A stretch of 64,000 bases of DNA, taken from positions 512,695 to 576,694 of the forward strand of contig NZ_LT732548.1 in assembly GCF_900155685.1 (NCBI RefSeq). The letters run 5' to 3'. Shown here piece after piece: positions 39,474 to 47,214 of the stretch (its first letter is position 1; each line of letters begins with the position of its first letter). The translations under genes were made by a program, and so were the position numbers. This stretch comes from Paenibacillus bouchesdurhonensis (GTDB taxonomy: Bacteria; Bacillota; Bacilli; Paenibacillales; Paenibacillaceae). The notes beneath the pieces were generated by a model that was not told where the DNA came from, made no database searches, and was given only the letters and a program-made list of their open reading frames with translations.

Positions 39474-39689
39474 TCACTCATATTTCCATTCGTATAAGTC
39501 TTCCATCCTACAATCAAGCAACATAGATGCTACATACATATCCTCAGGCAGCATTGCCCGTTCACCGTTGCAGAAATAGGATATCATTCGAATGGATCGC
39601 CCTGAACGTTTAGCGTAATATGTTTGACTCCATTCTTTTTTATGGAGTAGATCAGGTAGCAAGCATCTCCCTCGGGAGATTTTTAGCAA
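39474..39689 (-). CDS. Short XRE/Cro-like DNA-binding protein
   Basis: AAAGGAG upstream of TTG 39689 decides the start; the longer frame starts at TTG 39707 before the ribosome site. About 71 aa: HKKEWSQTYYAKRSGRSIRM, ISYFCNGERAMLPEDMYVAS and DCRMEDLYEWKYE form a Cro/C1-type helix-turn-helix with the family's typical ending. Confidence 0.7.
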   Translation of the reverse strand: MLKISRGRCLLPDLLHKKEWSQTYYAKRSGRSIRMISYFCNGERAMLPEDMYVASMLLDCRMEDLYEWKYE

Positions 39690-39788
39690 CTTTCTAACTC
39701 CTTTCAATTATTAAACAAGACGAACGCATTCGCGGTAAATTGTAACATGTCAAGTGAACGATAAACAACATGATTTAGGAGGATGGAC

Positions 39789-40073
39789 ATGAGCCAATTT
39801 GAACTTATTACAGTTGATCTTGAGGAAAGTTTGGAGGAACTGTATAGCATCGTTCTTGATAAAGAGTTAAAAGATTCCCATCAACACATACTAAATATTG
39901 TAAGGCGAGATTCTCTACTAAATGAAGATGATGCATTCGACATAGAAAATATTTTTTTACTATGTGTGAAACGATCTATACTAATAGCGTATTCAGAAGG
40001 TTTTAACCATGGAGTAAATGAAAAAAACAGGCGGCACGACGTCTCGCATTCCGCCTTGTTATCACTTTTTTGA
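39789..40073 (+). CDS. Unknown protein at the prophage/chromosome border, 94 aa
   Basis: AGGAGG (39778-39783) with six-base spacing supports ATG 39789 rather than ATG 39783. Product MSQFELITVDLEESLEELYS, then DDAFDIENIFLLCVKRSILI. Acidic, helical. Unknown; whether it belongs to the prophage or the host cannot be told because the att site is not visible. Its 3' end overlaps the ychF promoter. Confidence 0.55.
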   Translation: MSQFELITVDLEESLEELYSIVLDKELKDSHQHILNIVRRDSLLNEDDAFDIENIFLLCVKRSILIAYSEGFNHGVNEKNRRHDVSHSALLSLF

Positions 40074-40084
40074 TAAGTTATAAT
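40056..40084 (+). promoter_or_regulatory. ychF promoter
   Basis: -35 TTGTTA, 17 bases, -10 TATAAT. A TTATCA-N6-TGATAA inverted repeat (40059-40076) overlaps the -35 and spacer. Confidence 0.6.
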
Positions 40085-40116
40085 ATACAGACTATCATAT
40101 AAGGGGTTGTTAATAT

Positions 40117-41217
40117 ATGCCACTCTCTTGTGGTATCGTAGGTTTGCCGAACGTTGGAAAATCTACGCTGTTTAATGCAATAACGCAAGCGGGTGCGGAA
40201 TCCGCAAACTATCCGTTCTGTACGATTGATCCTAACGTTGGGGTGGTTGAGGTTCCGGACGAGCGTCTTGATAAATTAACGGAGCTGGTCGTGCCGAACC
40301 GTACGGTGCCGACAGCTTTTGAGTTCGTAGACATCGCGGGATTGGTGCGCGGTGCGAGCAAGGGCGAGGGTCTTGGCAACAAGTTCTTGGCTCATATTCG
40401 CGAAGTGGATGCAATCGTGCATGTCGTGCGCTGCTTTGAGGATGAGAATATCACTCATGTGGACGGGAAAATCAATCCGATCAGCGACATTCAGACGATC
40501 AATCTGGAATTGATTCTGGCGGATTTGGACAGTGTGGAGAAACGGATCGAGCGTTCCCGTAAAAATATGAAGGGCGGCAACAAGCAATACGCCCAGGAAG
40601 TCGAAGTACTGGAGCGCGTGAAAGAAGCGCTCTACAACGACATGCCTGCACGCAGCGTAGAGCTATCCGATGACGAGAAGCTGATCATTCGCGATCTGCA
40701 TCTGCTGACGATGAAGCCGGTTCTGTATGCGGCAAATGTGAGCGAGGACGGCGTAACTGATGCGGACAATAACCCGTTTGTACAGCAGGTGAAGGAATTC
40801 GCCGCGGCAGAGAATGCCGAAGTTGTACCGATCAGCGCCAAGGTCGAAGCCGAAATCGCCGAGCTGGAGGGCGAGGACAAGGCGATGTTCTTGGAGGAGC
40901 TGGGTCTTGAAGCGTCCGGTCTTGATCGGCTGATTAATGCGGCGTACCGCCTGCTAGGTCTGTACACTTACTTTACGGCCGGGGTACAGGAAGTCCGTGC
41001 CTGGACGATCCGTAAAGGAACGAAGGCGCCGGGGGCTGCCGGAGTGATTCACACGGATTTCGAACGCGGATTCATCCGGGCCGAGGTCGTATCCTATGAC
41101 GATCTGTTAGCGGCGGGTTCGATGAACGTGGTTAAAGAACGCGGTCAGCTTCGTCTAGAGGGCAAGGAATACGTTGTTCAAGACGGAGACATTATGCATT
41201 TCCGTTTTAATGTGTAG
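40117..41217 (+). CDS. ychF: Redox-regulated ribosome-binding ATPase YchF (Obg family)
   Basis: 366 aa, full length. G1 [12 protein letters not shown], switch region [20 protein letters not shown], and an N-Y-A-x-N-V nucleotide motif (LYAANVSED) in place of NKxD, which gives YchF its preference for ATP. A coiled coil and the C-terminal TGS domain follow ([36 protein letters not shown]). It binds the ribosome and takes part in stress responses. In related genomes ychF is usually followed by rpsF-ssb-rpsR; here a CRISPR array follows. Confidence 0.97.
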   Translation: MPLSCGIVGLPNVGKSTLFNAITQAGAESANYPFCTIDPNVGVVEVPDERLDKLTELVVPNRTVPTAFEFVDIAGLVRGASKGEGLGNKFLAHIREVDAIVHVVRCFEDENITHVDGKINPISDIQTINLELILADLDSVEKRIERSRKNMKGGNKQYAQEVEVLERVKEALYNDMPARSVELSDDEKLIIRDLHLLTMKPVLYAANVSEDGVTDADNNPFVQQVKEFAAAENAEVVPISAKVEAEIAELEGEDKAMFLEELGLEASGLDRLINAAYRLLGLYTYFTAGVQEVRAWTIRKGTKAPGAAGVIHTDFERGFIRAEVVSYDDLLAAGSMNVVKERGQLRLEGKEYVVQDGDIMHFRFNV

Positions 41218-41243
41218 GTCAGAGATCACAATAAATGTAATAG

Positions 41244-41272
41244 AAAAGCTTGCCGAGTCGGCAAGCTTTTTG
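41244..41272 (+). terminator. ychF terminator
   Basis: AAAGCTTGCCGA-GT-CGGCAAGCTTT and a T-run; a very strong stem. Confidence 0.9.
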
Positions 41273-41399
41273 TGTGTTGTTGCGAGTCCAGACAAGGTGC
41301 GTCTTCTAGCTGGTGAGAGTTCGGCCAGGGGAGGAATCAAGTCCCCCGTAGCTTGATACTTGCGTATGGAGAAATCTGTACGTAGTATATATACTTAAG

Positions 41400-41592
41400 G
41401 ATAAGCTATATCCCAAAGCAACTGGTGCGAACCCCAAGCTCACATGAAATCCCTAGGGGATTCGCACCTCGCATTGCAACAGGGCGCAGCGTCATTATGG
41501 TGTAAAATACAAGTGAAAAAAGCCCTGAAAAAAATCGGTTCGCAATTTTCGGCCTGTGAGCCCTTGATACGGCTGGGCCTACAGGTGCCGCA
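41400..41592 (+). promoter_or_regulatory. CRISPR leader
   Basis: The block directly upstream of the first repeat contains GGTGCGAACC ... GGATTCGCACC (41422-41469), an inverted pair typical of subtype I-C leaders, then an AT-rich part with TAAAAT (41503) and AAAAAAATCGGTTCGCAA. It marks the left side as the acquisition end. No other gene is seen between 41273 and 41592. Confidence 0.7.
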
Positions 41593-41890
41593 GTCGCACT
41601 CTATGTGAGTGCGTGGATTGAAATCTCGACCTACAGCCAACTTGGCTAGGTGGCGAGACAAGGTCGCACTCTATGTGAGTGCGTGGATTGAAATGGTTAC
41701 CCTAAAATGATCAAGAAGGATCAAATGAGTCGCACTCTATGTAAGTGCGTGGATTGAAATGCGCCAGCAATGGGCAGATGCATGTGGTTAAGGTCGCACT
41801 CTACGTGAGTGCGTGGATTGAAATTATAAAGCAGTTTCCAAGGCTGGGGATACGTACAGTCGCACTCTATGTAAGTGCGTGGATTGAAAT
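41593..41890 (+). CRISPR. Orphan subtype I-C CRISPR array, 5 repeats/4 spacers
   Basis: Repeats of 32 bases at 41593, 41663, 41729, 41793 and 41859. They begin GTCGCACTCTATGTGAGTGC and end GTGGATTGAAAT, the I-C hallmark. Repeats 1 and 2 are identical; 3 and 5 have GTAAG for GTGAG; 4 has CTACG for CTATG. Spacers are 38, 34, 32 and 34 bases. No cas gene lies anywhere in the window. I found no spacer match to the prophage by eye. Confidence 0.97.
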
Positions 41891-41990
41891 AGAAACGAGT
41901 GCAGCCGGGGGCATTGCTTTGGTTTTTAGAGAGTATGCTAAGCATGAGATCATAAAGAAGAGTAAGCATCTCGTCCAAGATGGTTGAATC

Positions 41991-42540
41991 AGTGAGTTAG
42001 CAGAAATTGAGGTGAACGGCGAGAAACAATACATCTTCATCGAAGGAGCCGATAGAACGGAGCCGTTCTGTATGTTTATTCATGGAGGGTTGGGCTCTCC
42101 TTTTTTTCTGGTGTAAGTGCCCGTGCCTTGTATTCAGAAATTACAGAAAACTGTGTAGCAGTATATTACGATCAAACAGGAGCAGGGAAAAGCTAAAAGA
42201 GGCTCGCAGTCAAAGCAATGCGGAAATTACAAAAGCTGGACAAGGCCGGGGAAGCCCCCTATTTTGGAAAACGAGAGGATCATTCAGCACCCTCATTTAT
42301 GAGTACAAAGGACTCAATATATTAGAATAAATTTCTTTGAAACTGTCCTACAATTCAAGCACCTGTATATGTCATACAGGGCAGACATGACAAGCAAGCG
42401 AGCTATGATTTAGCAAAAGAATACTACGAAACGCTAGATGTGGCTCAAGGAAAATCCCTCTTAATACTTAAAATTCAGCGCATATCCCTAACAAAACAGA
42501 TGAGAAGATATTTGTCGAATACATAAAAGAATCATCACAA
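41991..42540 (+). pseudogene. Broken alpha/beta-hydrolase (proline-iminopeptidase-like)
   Basis: Pieces of one family appear in three frames: EVNGEKQYIFIEGADRTEPF, CMFIHGGLGSPFF (oxyanion HGG motif, about 42010-42105); then CVAVYYDQTGAGKS (about 42150-42196); then PVYVIQGRHDKQASYDLAKE, YYETLDVAQGKSLL (catalytic Asp region, about 42360-42465); and NSAHIPNKTDEKIFVEYIKE (catalytic His). The stretch with the nucleophile GxSxG is missing. Several frameshifts and an internal deletion make it clearly dead. Confidence 0.75.
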
Positions 42541-42619
42541 ATCGGCGGATTGAGGATTTACACAGCCAGGGTTCGCCTTACCCACAAGAACACCATTCGC
42601 ATGAGAGTGGTGTTCTTAT

Positions 42620-43085
42620 GGTATTACGCCCAGCAAGGAATCTCTAGGGTTGGGTGTAAGTGTGTAAGTGCCGTACGGAGGCTGGAGAGCGACTACCGCA
42701 AGCCAAGGGCAAGCGTGTCCGTCGGGGATTAGCTGAATGAGTTCCCTCACACAATGAAATCCGAAGCTTCCAGAATTTACTGAAATGTCGAGTTCTTCGT
42801 AGGCGCAAAGTCGTTCCTTCCTCTCGCGAAGCGAATGACGACTTGTTGAAACAAATGCTCGAAGTGAAAAACCTTCGACCTGCTTACAAGCGACTGGTGC
42901 AAAACAGAGAAGCTCCCGGTATGGACGGAGTAACGTTAGGGAGCTACAGATTTACCTGAAAACACACTGGGAAAGAGTGAAAACGGAACTCCAAACGGGA
43001 AGCTTCAAACCGGCGCCTGTCAAATGGTTGGGATTCTCAAAATCCGAAGGCTGTACACGGCCGCTGGGCATCCTGACCGTCATTA
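42620..43085 (+). mobile_element. Truncated group II intron remnant
   Basis: Intron 5' RNA-like sequence (AGTGCCGTACGGAGGCTGGA and following, about 42667-42770) runs into a decayed reverse-transcriptase gene. It stops at about 43085, eight bases from the end of the SorC-type gene, so domains V/VI are missing and it cannot splice or move. About 85 bases before it (42541-42625) hold a short inverted repeat (AAGAACACCATTCGCATGAG, with ATGAGAGTGGTGTTCTTATG). Confidence 0.6.
42837..43085 (+). pseudogene. Group II intron reverse transcriptase fragment
   Basis: DDLLKQMLEVKNLRPAYKRL, VQNREAPGMDGVTL is the start of an LtrA-type protein (normal form KNKGAPGVDGVT). A frameshift near 42940 moves to LQIYLKTHWERVKTELQTGS, FKPAPVKW, then CTRPLGILTV (normally GTRPLGIPTV). 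Only about 80 of over 400 residues remain. Confidence 0.8.
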
Positions 43086-43092
43086 TAGTCGC

Positions 43093-44034
43093 TTATTTTT
43101 CCATGATCTTATATGCCGTTGCTTCATCCGTAACAAGCATCTTAATGTAGCCGCCTTTCAAGGCCGCTTTGATACTCTCAATTTTGTGCAGCCCGAAGGC
43201 TAAGCCAACCACGTTAGGCACCTGCTTCAATTGCTCCAGCCCGATGCCGATGACCTTATGGTTAATCGGGTGATCGACAATTTCCCCGTCCCGGTTAATG
43301 AATCTCGAGTTAATGTCGGCTACGGTATCCAGTTTGTTTAGTTCGCTAAGCACGGTTTCGTCTAGATAGCCGTACCGTTCCATCGTCGACATAGAGTAGG
43401 GGTTTCCGATCCCTACAAGCGCCAAGTCAATCTGCTCGCCTTCCCGCAGAACCGATGCGATATTGGGCAGTTGAATGATTTGCTCATGCAATTCATTTGT
43501 CTCGACAATCGACGGGGCGTATAGAGATTCGCATTTCCCACCCAGCCTCTTGGACAGCTCATAGGCGATTTGATTCGAGTGCACCTCGGTTCGCTCATTG
43601 CCTGTTCCTCCGATCAGCGGAATGATTTTGACATCATCCTTCTTATCGAGCGGAAATTCTCTCACCATATGATATAACGAGTTCCCCCAAGATACGCCAA
43701 TCCGATCACCGTTCTTGATCAGCCTCTGTATGAACTGAGCGGCAGCTTTACCTACCGCGCTGGTGACAAGCTCTTTATTTAAATCCCGAGTTGGCACGAC
43801 GAGCACCTGCTGCAGTTGATAGGTCATTTCCAGCTCTTTTTCCAGCTCGGTGGTTTGCTGGGGATCATCATGAACGATGATTTCTACGACGCCGATCTCC
43901 CGCGCCTTCTGAATCATTTTGGAAATGATCGGGCGGGATACTCCGAACTTCTCCGCGATTTTCTCCTGTGTCCAGGATTCATAGTAATAGAGTTTGCAAA
44001 TTTTAGTCATCATTTTGATGTTGTCGTCAGTCAC
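43093..44034 (-). CDS. SorC/DeoR-type sugar-binding transcriptional regulator
   Basis: About 313 aa. N-terminal helix-turn-helix KLYYYESWTQEKIAEKFGVS, RPIISKMIQKAREIGVVEI. The effector domain has GDRIGVSWGNSLYHM, IIPLIGGTGN and the sugar-phosphate-binding VVGLAFGLHKIESIKAALKG. AAAGGGGC favours GTG 44034 (TTG 44040 is possible). Such regulators sense phosphorylated sugars. It faces away from the MBL/transport cluster starting at 44288, a likely target set. Confidence 0.9.
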   Translation of the reverse strand: MTDDNIKMMTKICKLYYYESWTQEKIAEKFGVSRPIISKMIQKAREIGVVEIIVHDDPQQTTELEKELEMTYQLQQVLVVPTRDLNKELVTSAVGKAAAQFIQRLIKNGDRIGVSWGNSLYHMVREFPLDKKDDVKIIPLIGGTGNERTEVHSNQIAYELSKRLGGKCESLYAPSIVETNELHEQIIQLPNIASVLREGEQIDLALVGIGNPYSMSTMERYGYLDETVLSELNKLDTVADINSRFINRDGEIVDHPINHKVIGIGLEQLKQVPNVVGLAFGLHKIESIKAALKGGYIKMLVTDEATAYKIMEK

Positions 44035-44287
44035 ATGCAAAGCCCCTTTATCATTAAAAAATCAACATTTACTCAGGGTTACAAAAAATAGTATACACGA
44101 TTATTTCACGAAAGAGAGGAACATCAATTTGCTGGTCGCAGATTTTACAATCGGATGACGCAGCTTTAACGTACCAAAAACAATGGCGATTTACAATTGT
44201 GTTGTGTCGGAACAAATGTAAAAGATGAATATGAAATGATGAACAATTGCTATTTCCGCATAAGAAGAGCTTGAGGTGAATGAAGAC

Positions 44288-45022
44288 ATGGAGGTCAAGA
44301 TTTTAGGCTACTGGGGAGGCTACCCATCGGCTGGCGGAGCGACGGCGGGGTATTTGATCCACACGGGCGAAGGACAGATTTTGCTTGATTGCGGCAGCGG
44401 GGTGATGAGCCGGCTCGTTCAATATACGAGCGTGGACAAGCTGGATGGGGTCATCCTGTCACATCTTCATTATGATCATATGGCGGATATCGGCATTTTG
44501 CAGTATGCGGCGGTAAGCGCCATTCGCAATGGCCGGATGAAGAAGAAGCTGACGCTGTTTGCTCCGGATGAGCCAGTTAATATTTTAAATACGCTGTACG
44601 GAGATCATTCTGAAATTTACCAAATTGATTCAAATCGTAAAGTTCATCTTGCCGGAGCTGAAATCGAGTTCGTCTCTGTGTCTCATACGATTCCATGCTA
44701 TGCAGTGAAAGTGACGTATCGCGGCAAGGTGCTTGTTTACTCCGGTGACACTTCCTATTGTGATGCACTGATCGAGCTGGCAAGAGATGCAGACATATTT
44801 CTCTGTGAAGCTACGATCTGCGAAGGAAGCGTGCATACGACCGGGGCGGGACATATGAACGCCAGTCAGGCGGGAATGATTGCGGATCAGGCGAAGGTCA
44901 AAAGACTGGTGCTCGTCCACTTGCCCGGCGATGGCGATTTGGAGTTCATGCGTCAATCGGCTAGTGAAATGTTTGGTGGTCCCGTCGAGCTTCCCGATAC
45001 CTCGGTGATGTATTCCGTGTAA
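44288..45022 (+). CDS. MBL-fold metallohydrolase (YhfI-like)
   Basis: 244 aa. GAGGTG supports ATG 44288. Zinc motif HLHYDHMADIG, then SHTIPCYAV, YSGDTSYCD and the final His (VLVHLPG). Close in layout to Bacillus YhfI (GYWGGYPSAGGATAGYLI start). These enzymes act on phosphodiesters or small esters; the substrate is unknown. First gene of a rightward cluster of hydrolases and a transporter. Confidence 0.85.
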   Translation: MEVKILGYWGGYPSAGGATAGYLIHTGEGQILLDCGSGVMSRLVQYTSVDKLDGVILSHLHYDHMADIGILQYAAVSAIRNGRMKKKLTLFAPDEPVNILNTLYGDHSEIYQIDSNRKVHLAGAEIEFVSVSHTIPCYAVKVTYRGKVLVYSGDTSYCDALIELARDADIFLCEATICEGSVHTTGAGHMNASQAGMIADQAKVKRLVLVHLPGDGDLEFMRQSASEMFGGPVELPDTSVMYSV

Positions 45023-45093
45023 GGACTTGTGTTGAGGCGCAATGGAAGCATTGCAAATCCACAAATAATCGAGAGAAAGCAGGGGATGCAAAG

Positions 45094-46068
45094 TTGCAGA
45101 TGAGATTGCGCACCCAAGAACCAGAAGCTGCGTCGTTGCAAAATATCTATCAGCTGCTGGCGCTGGATATGGACGGAACGCTGCTTAATCGGAAAAAGAT
45201 GATCACACCAGCGGTTCATGAAGCGATCAGCGGATACATGCACCGAGGAGGAAGGGTCACCATCGCCTCCGGCCGCTTTCCAGGCTCGGTCTGGCTGCAT
45301 GCTCAGGCGGCGAAGATGAATACACCGTTGATCGCTCTCAATGGTGCGGTGATTTTGGATGAGGTGACAGGTGAGCTTAAGCAAGGGACAGCGCTCCCTC
45401 CGGAGCAGGTCTGTGAATTAATCCGATTTGTGGAAGGACATGGCGCCTACATTCAACTGTACGGCTATAACAAACTCTATGTCGTCGAGCTCAATGAAAT
45501 GAATGCCCGCTGGCCGCTGGCGAATGTCGTTATTTTGCCAGATAAGGAGCTGAACGAGGAGAATTACGCACAACAGCTCAAAATGATCGAAGTCGTAGCG
45601 GTCGGCGATTTGCAGCAATTCATGGAAGGTTCGTTATCGCCAGCACCGCCGATTTACAAGGCAACGGTCATTGGGCAAACTCCAGAGTTAATTACCGAAT
45701 TGATGGAGCAGTTGGAGAGGCAGCCCGACCCGCAACTGCAAATGCCACTGCAGCCTCCGACGTTGGCCCAGCCGCAAAGCGAAAAAGTCTTCACGTTGAC
45801 TCGAACCGGCAGACACCGCTTCGATGTGAATGCTTACGGAGTAAGCAAACGCACGGCGCTTGAAACGCTTTGTCGCGAGCTGCATATCCCCAGCACAGAG
45901 GTGGCAGCGGTTGGCGATTATGACAATGATATCGACATGCTGTCCTGGGCGGGGCTCGGTGTGGCCATGGGCAATGCAGGGCCGCATATCAAGCAGTTGG
46001 CCAAGGTTGTGACAAGCAGCAATGAGGAAGACGGAGTAGCGAGAGTCATACAAAATTATTTGTTTTAG
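45094..46068 (+). CDS. Cof-type HAD phosphatase
   Basis: 324 aa. HAD motifs: LALDMDGTLLN (I), IASGR (II), VSKRTALETLCRE with Lys (III) and VGDYDNDIDMLSWAGLGVAM (IV). A Gln/Pro-rich insertion (RQPDPQLQMPLQPPTLAQP, about residues 210-228) is unusual. Removes phosphate from small sugar-phosphate-like compounds. TTG 45094 or ATG 45100 start. Confidence 0.9.
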   Translation: MQMRLRTQEPEAASLQNIYQLLALDMDGTLLNRKKMITPAVHEAISGYMHRGGRVTIASGRFPGSVWLHAQAAKMNTPLIALNGAVILDEVTGELKQGTALPPEQVCELIRFVEGHGAYIQLYGYNKLYVVELNEMNARWPLANVVILPDKELNEENYAQQLKMIEVVAVGDLQQFMEGSLSPAPPIYKATVIGQTPELITELMEQLERQPDPQLQMPLQPPTLAQPQSEKVFTLTRTGRHRFDVNAYGVSKRTALETLCRELHIPSTEVAAVGDYDNDIDMLSWAGLGVAMGNAGPHIKQLAKVVTSSNEEDGVARVIQNYLF

Positions 46069-46088
46069 GATAAGGGGAGAAACCTGCG

Positions 46089-47195
46089 ATGTTTATAAAC
46101 CAAGAGAGATTGTTTACGTTAAAAAGGATTTCGGTCATTGCCGTTATAACGGCAGTTGTGATGATGCTCAGCGCTTGCGGTTCACCGGCGAAGCCGGCCG
46201 CTAGCGGCAATGGCAACACTGGAAACCCGGCTTCTGGTATGGAGCAGACCCAGACACCGGAGGCGGAGCCAGCCAAAGTAACAGGACAGCTTATGTTCTA
46301 TACGTCTCAGCCGGAAGAGGATGCTGCACAGTTAGTTCAAGCGTTCAACAAAAAGTACCCGGGTGTTAAAGTGGAGACCTTCCGCTCGGGAACAGAAGAG
46401 GTTACCGCCAAAATTCAGGCGGAGAAGCAAGCGGGCAGCGTGCAGGCCGACGTCCTGCTGCTGGCGGATGCCGTCACCTTTGAAGGCTTGAAGCAGCAGG
46501 ATTTACTGTTGTCCTACAAGTCGCCGGAAGCGGAGCATATTTCGGATGAGCTCGTAGACCCGGACGGCATGTATGCCGGAACAAAAGTCATTGCCACAAT
46601 TCTGGCAGCCAATACCGATAAGGTGCCTAATCTGCCGACATCCTGGCAGGCGTTGGCTTCGGCAGACAGCAAGGATGCCGCGATCATGCCGAGCCCGCTG
46701 TATTCCGGTGCCGCTGCATATAATATTGGCGTATTTTCACGGACGGATGGCTTTGGCTGGGATTACCTGCAGGTGCTGAAGGACAATAACATGTCGGTCA
46801 TCAAAGGGAATGGCGCTGTATTAAAGGCGGTCGCTAGCGGAGAGAAATCCTACGGCATGGTTGTGGACTATATGGTTGTACGCGAGAAAGCAAAGGGTTC
46901 CCCGATCGATTTAAGCTATCCGTCCGAAGGCGTGCCGATCATTACGGAGCCGATTGCAATCATGAAGGGTACGGATAATGAGAAAGCGGCGCAAGCCTTT
47001 GTAGACTTCGTTCTGTCCGAGGAAGGTCAGAAGCTGTCCGTGGAGATTGGATACACGCCGATTCGCGAAGGCGTTGCACCGCCGGAAGGATTAAAGGGGA
47101 TTGCCGACATAAAAATCCTATCCGGCGACCTGAACACGCTGACCCAAGAACGCGAAGCAGATAAGAAGAAATTCACGGAATTATTCGGTAACTAA
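46089..47195 (+). CDS. ABC transporter binding lipoprotein (FbpA/iron(III)-type family)
   Basis: 368 aa. Lipobox VVMMLSAC near residue 30 with a Gly/Asn/Pro-rich linker after Cys. The body (LMFYTSQPEEDAAQLVQAFN, KYPGVKVETFRSGTEEV, PIITEPIAIMKGTDNEKAAQ) is the FbpA/2-aminoethylphosphonate-type family. The usual tyrosine pair of iron binders is not evident to me, and HAD and MBL hydrolases flank it, so a phosphate ester may be the ligand. Confidence 0.85.
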   Translation: MFINQERLFTLKRISVIAVITAVVMMLSACGSPAKPAASGNGNTGNPASGMEQTQTPEAEPAKVTGQLMFYTSQPEEDAAQLVQAFNKKYPGVKVETFRSGTEEVTAKIQAEKQAGSVQADVLLLADAVTFEGLKQQDLLLSYKSPEAEHISDELVDPDGMYAGTKVIATILAANTDKVPNLPTSWQALASADSKDAAIMPSPLYSGAAAYNIGVFSRTDGFGWDYLQVLKDNNMSVIKGNGAVLKAVASGEKSYGMVVDYMVVREKAKGSPIDLSYPSEGVPIITEPIAIMKGTDNEKAAQAFVDFVLSEEGQKLSVEIGYTPIREGVAPPEGLKGIADIKILSGDLNTLTQEREADKKKFTELFGN

Positions 47196-47214
47196 AAAAG
47201 GTGCGTGACAGCTT

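Noticed and set aside
1..40116. Prophage attachment sites attL/attR
   Set aside because: The left end is outside the window and no tRNA or repeat at the right end can be paired with it, so no att site is called.
41745..41987. 80-aa protein across CRISPR repeats 3-5
   Set aside because: VALYVSAWIEI is simply the translated I-C repeat; the frame is an artefact of the array.
42550..42732. 60-aa frame in the group II intron remnant
   Set aside because: It overlaps intron RNA-like sequence and an inverted repeat; no ribosome site or homologous domain.
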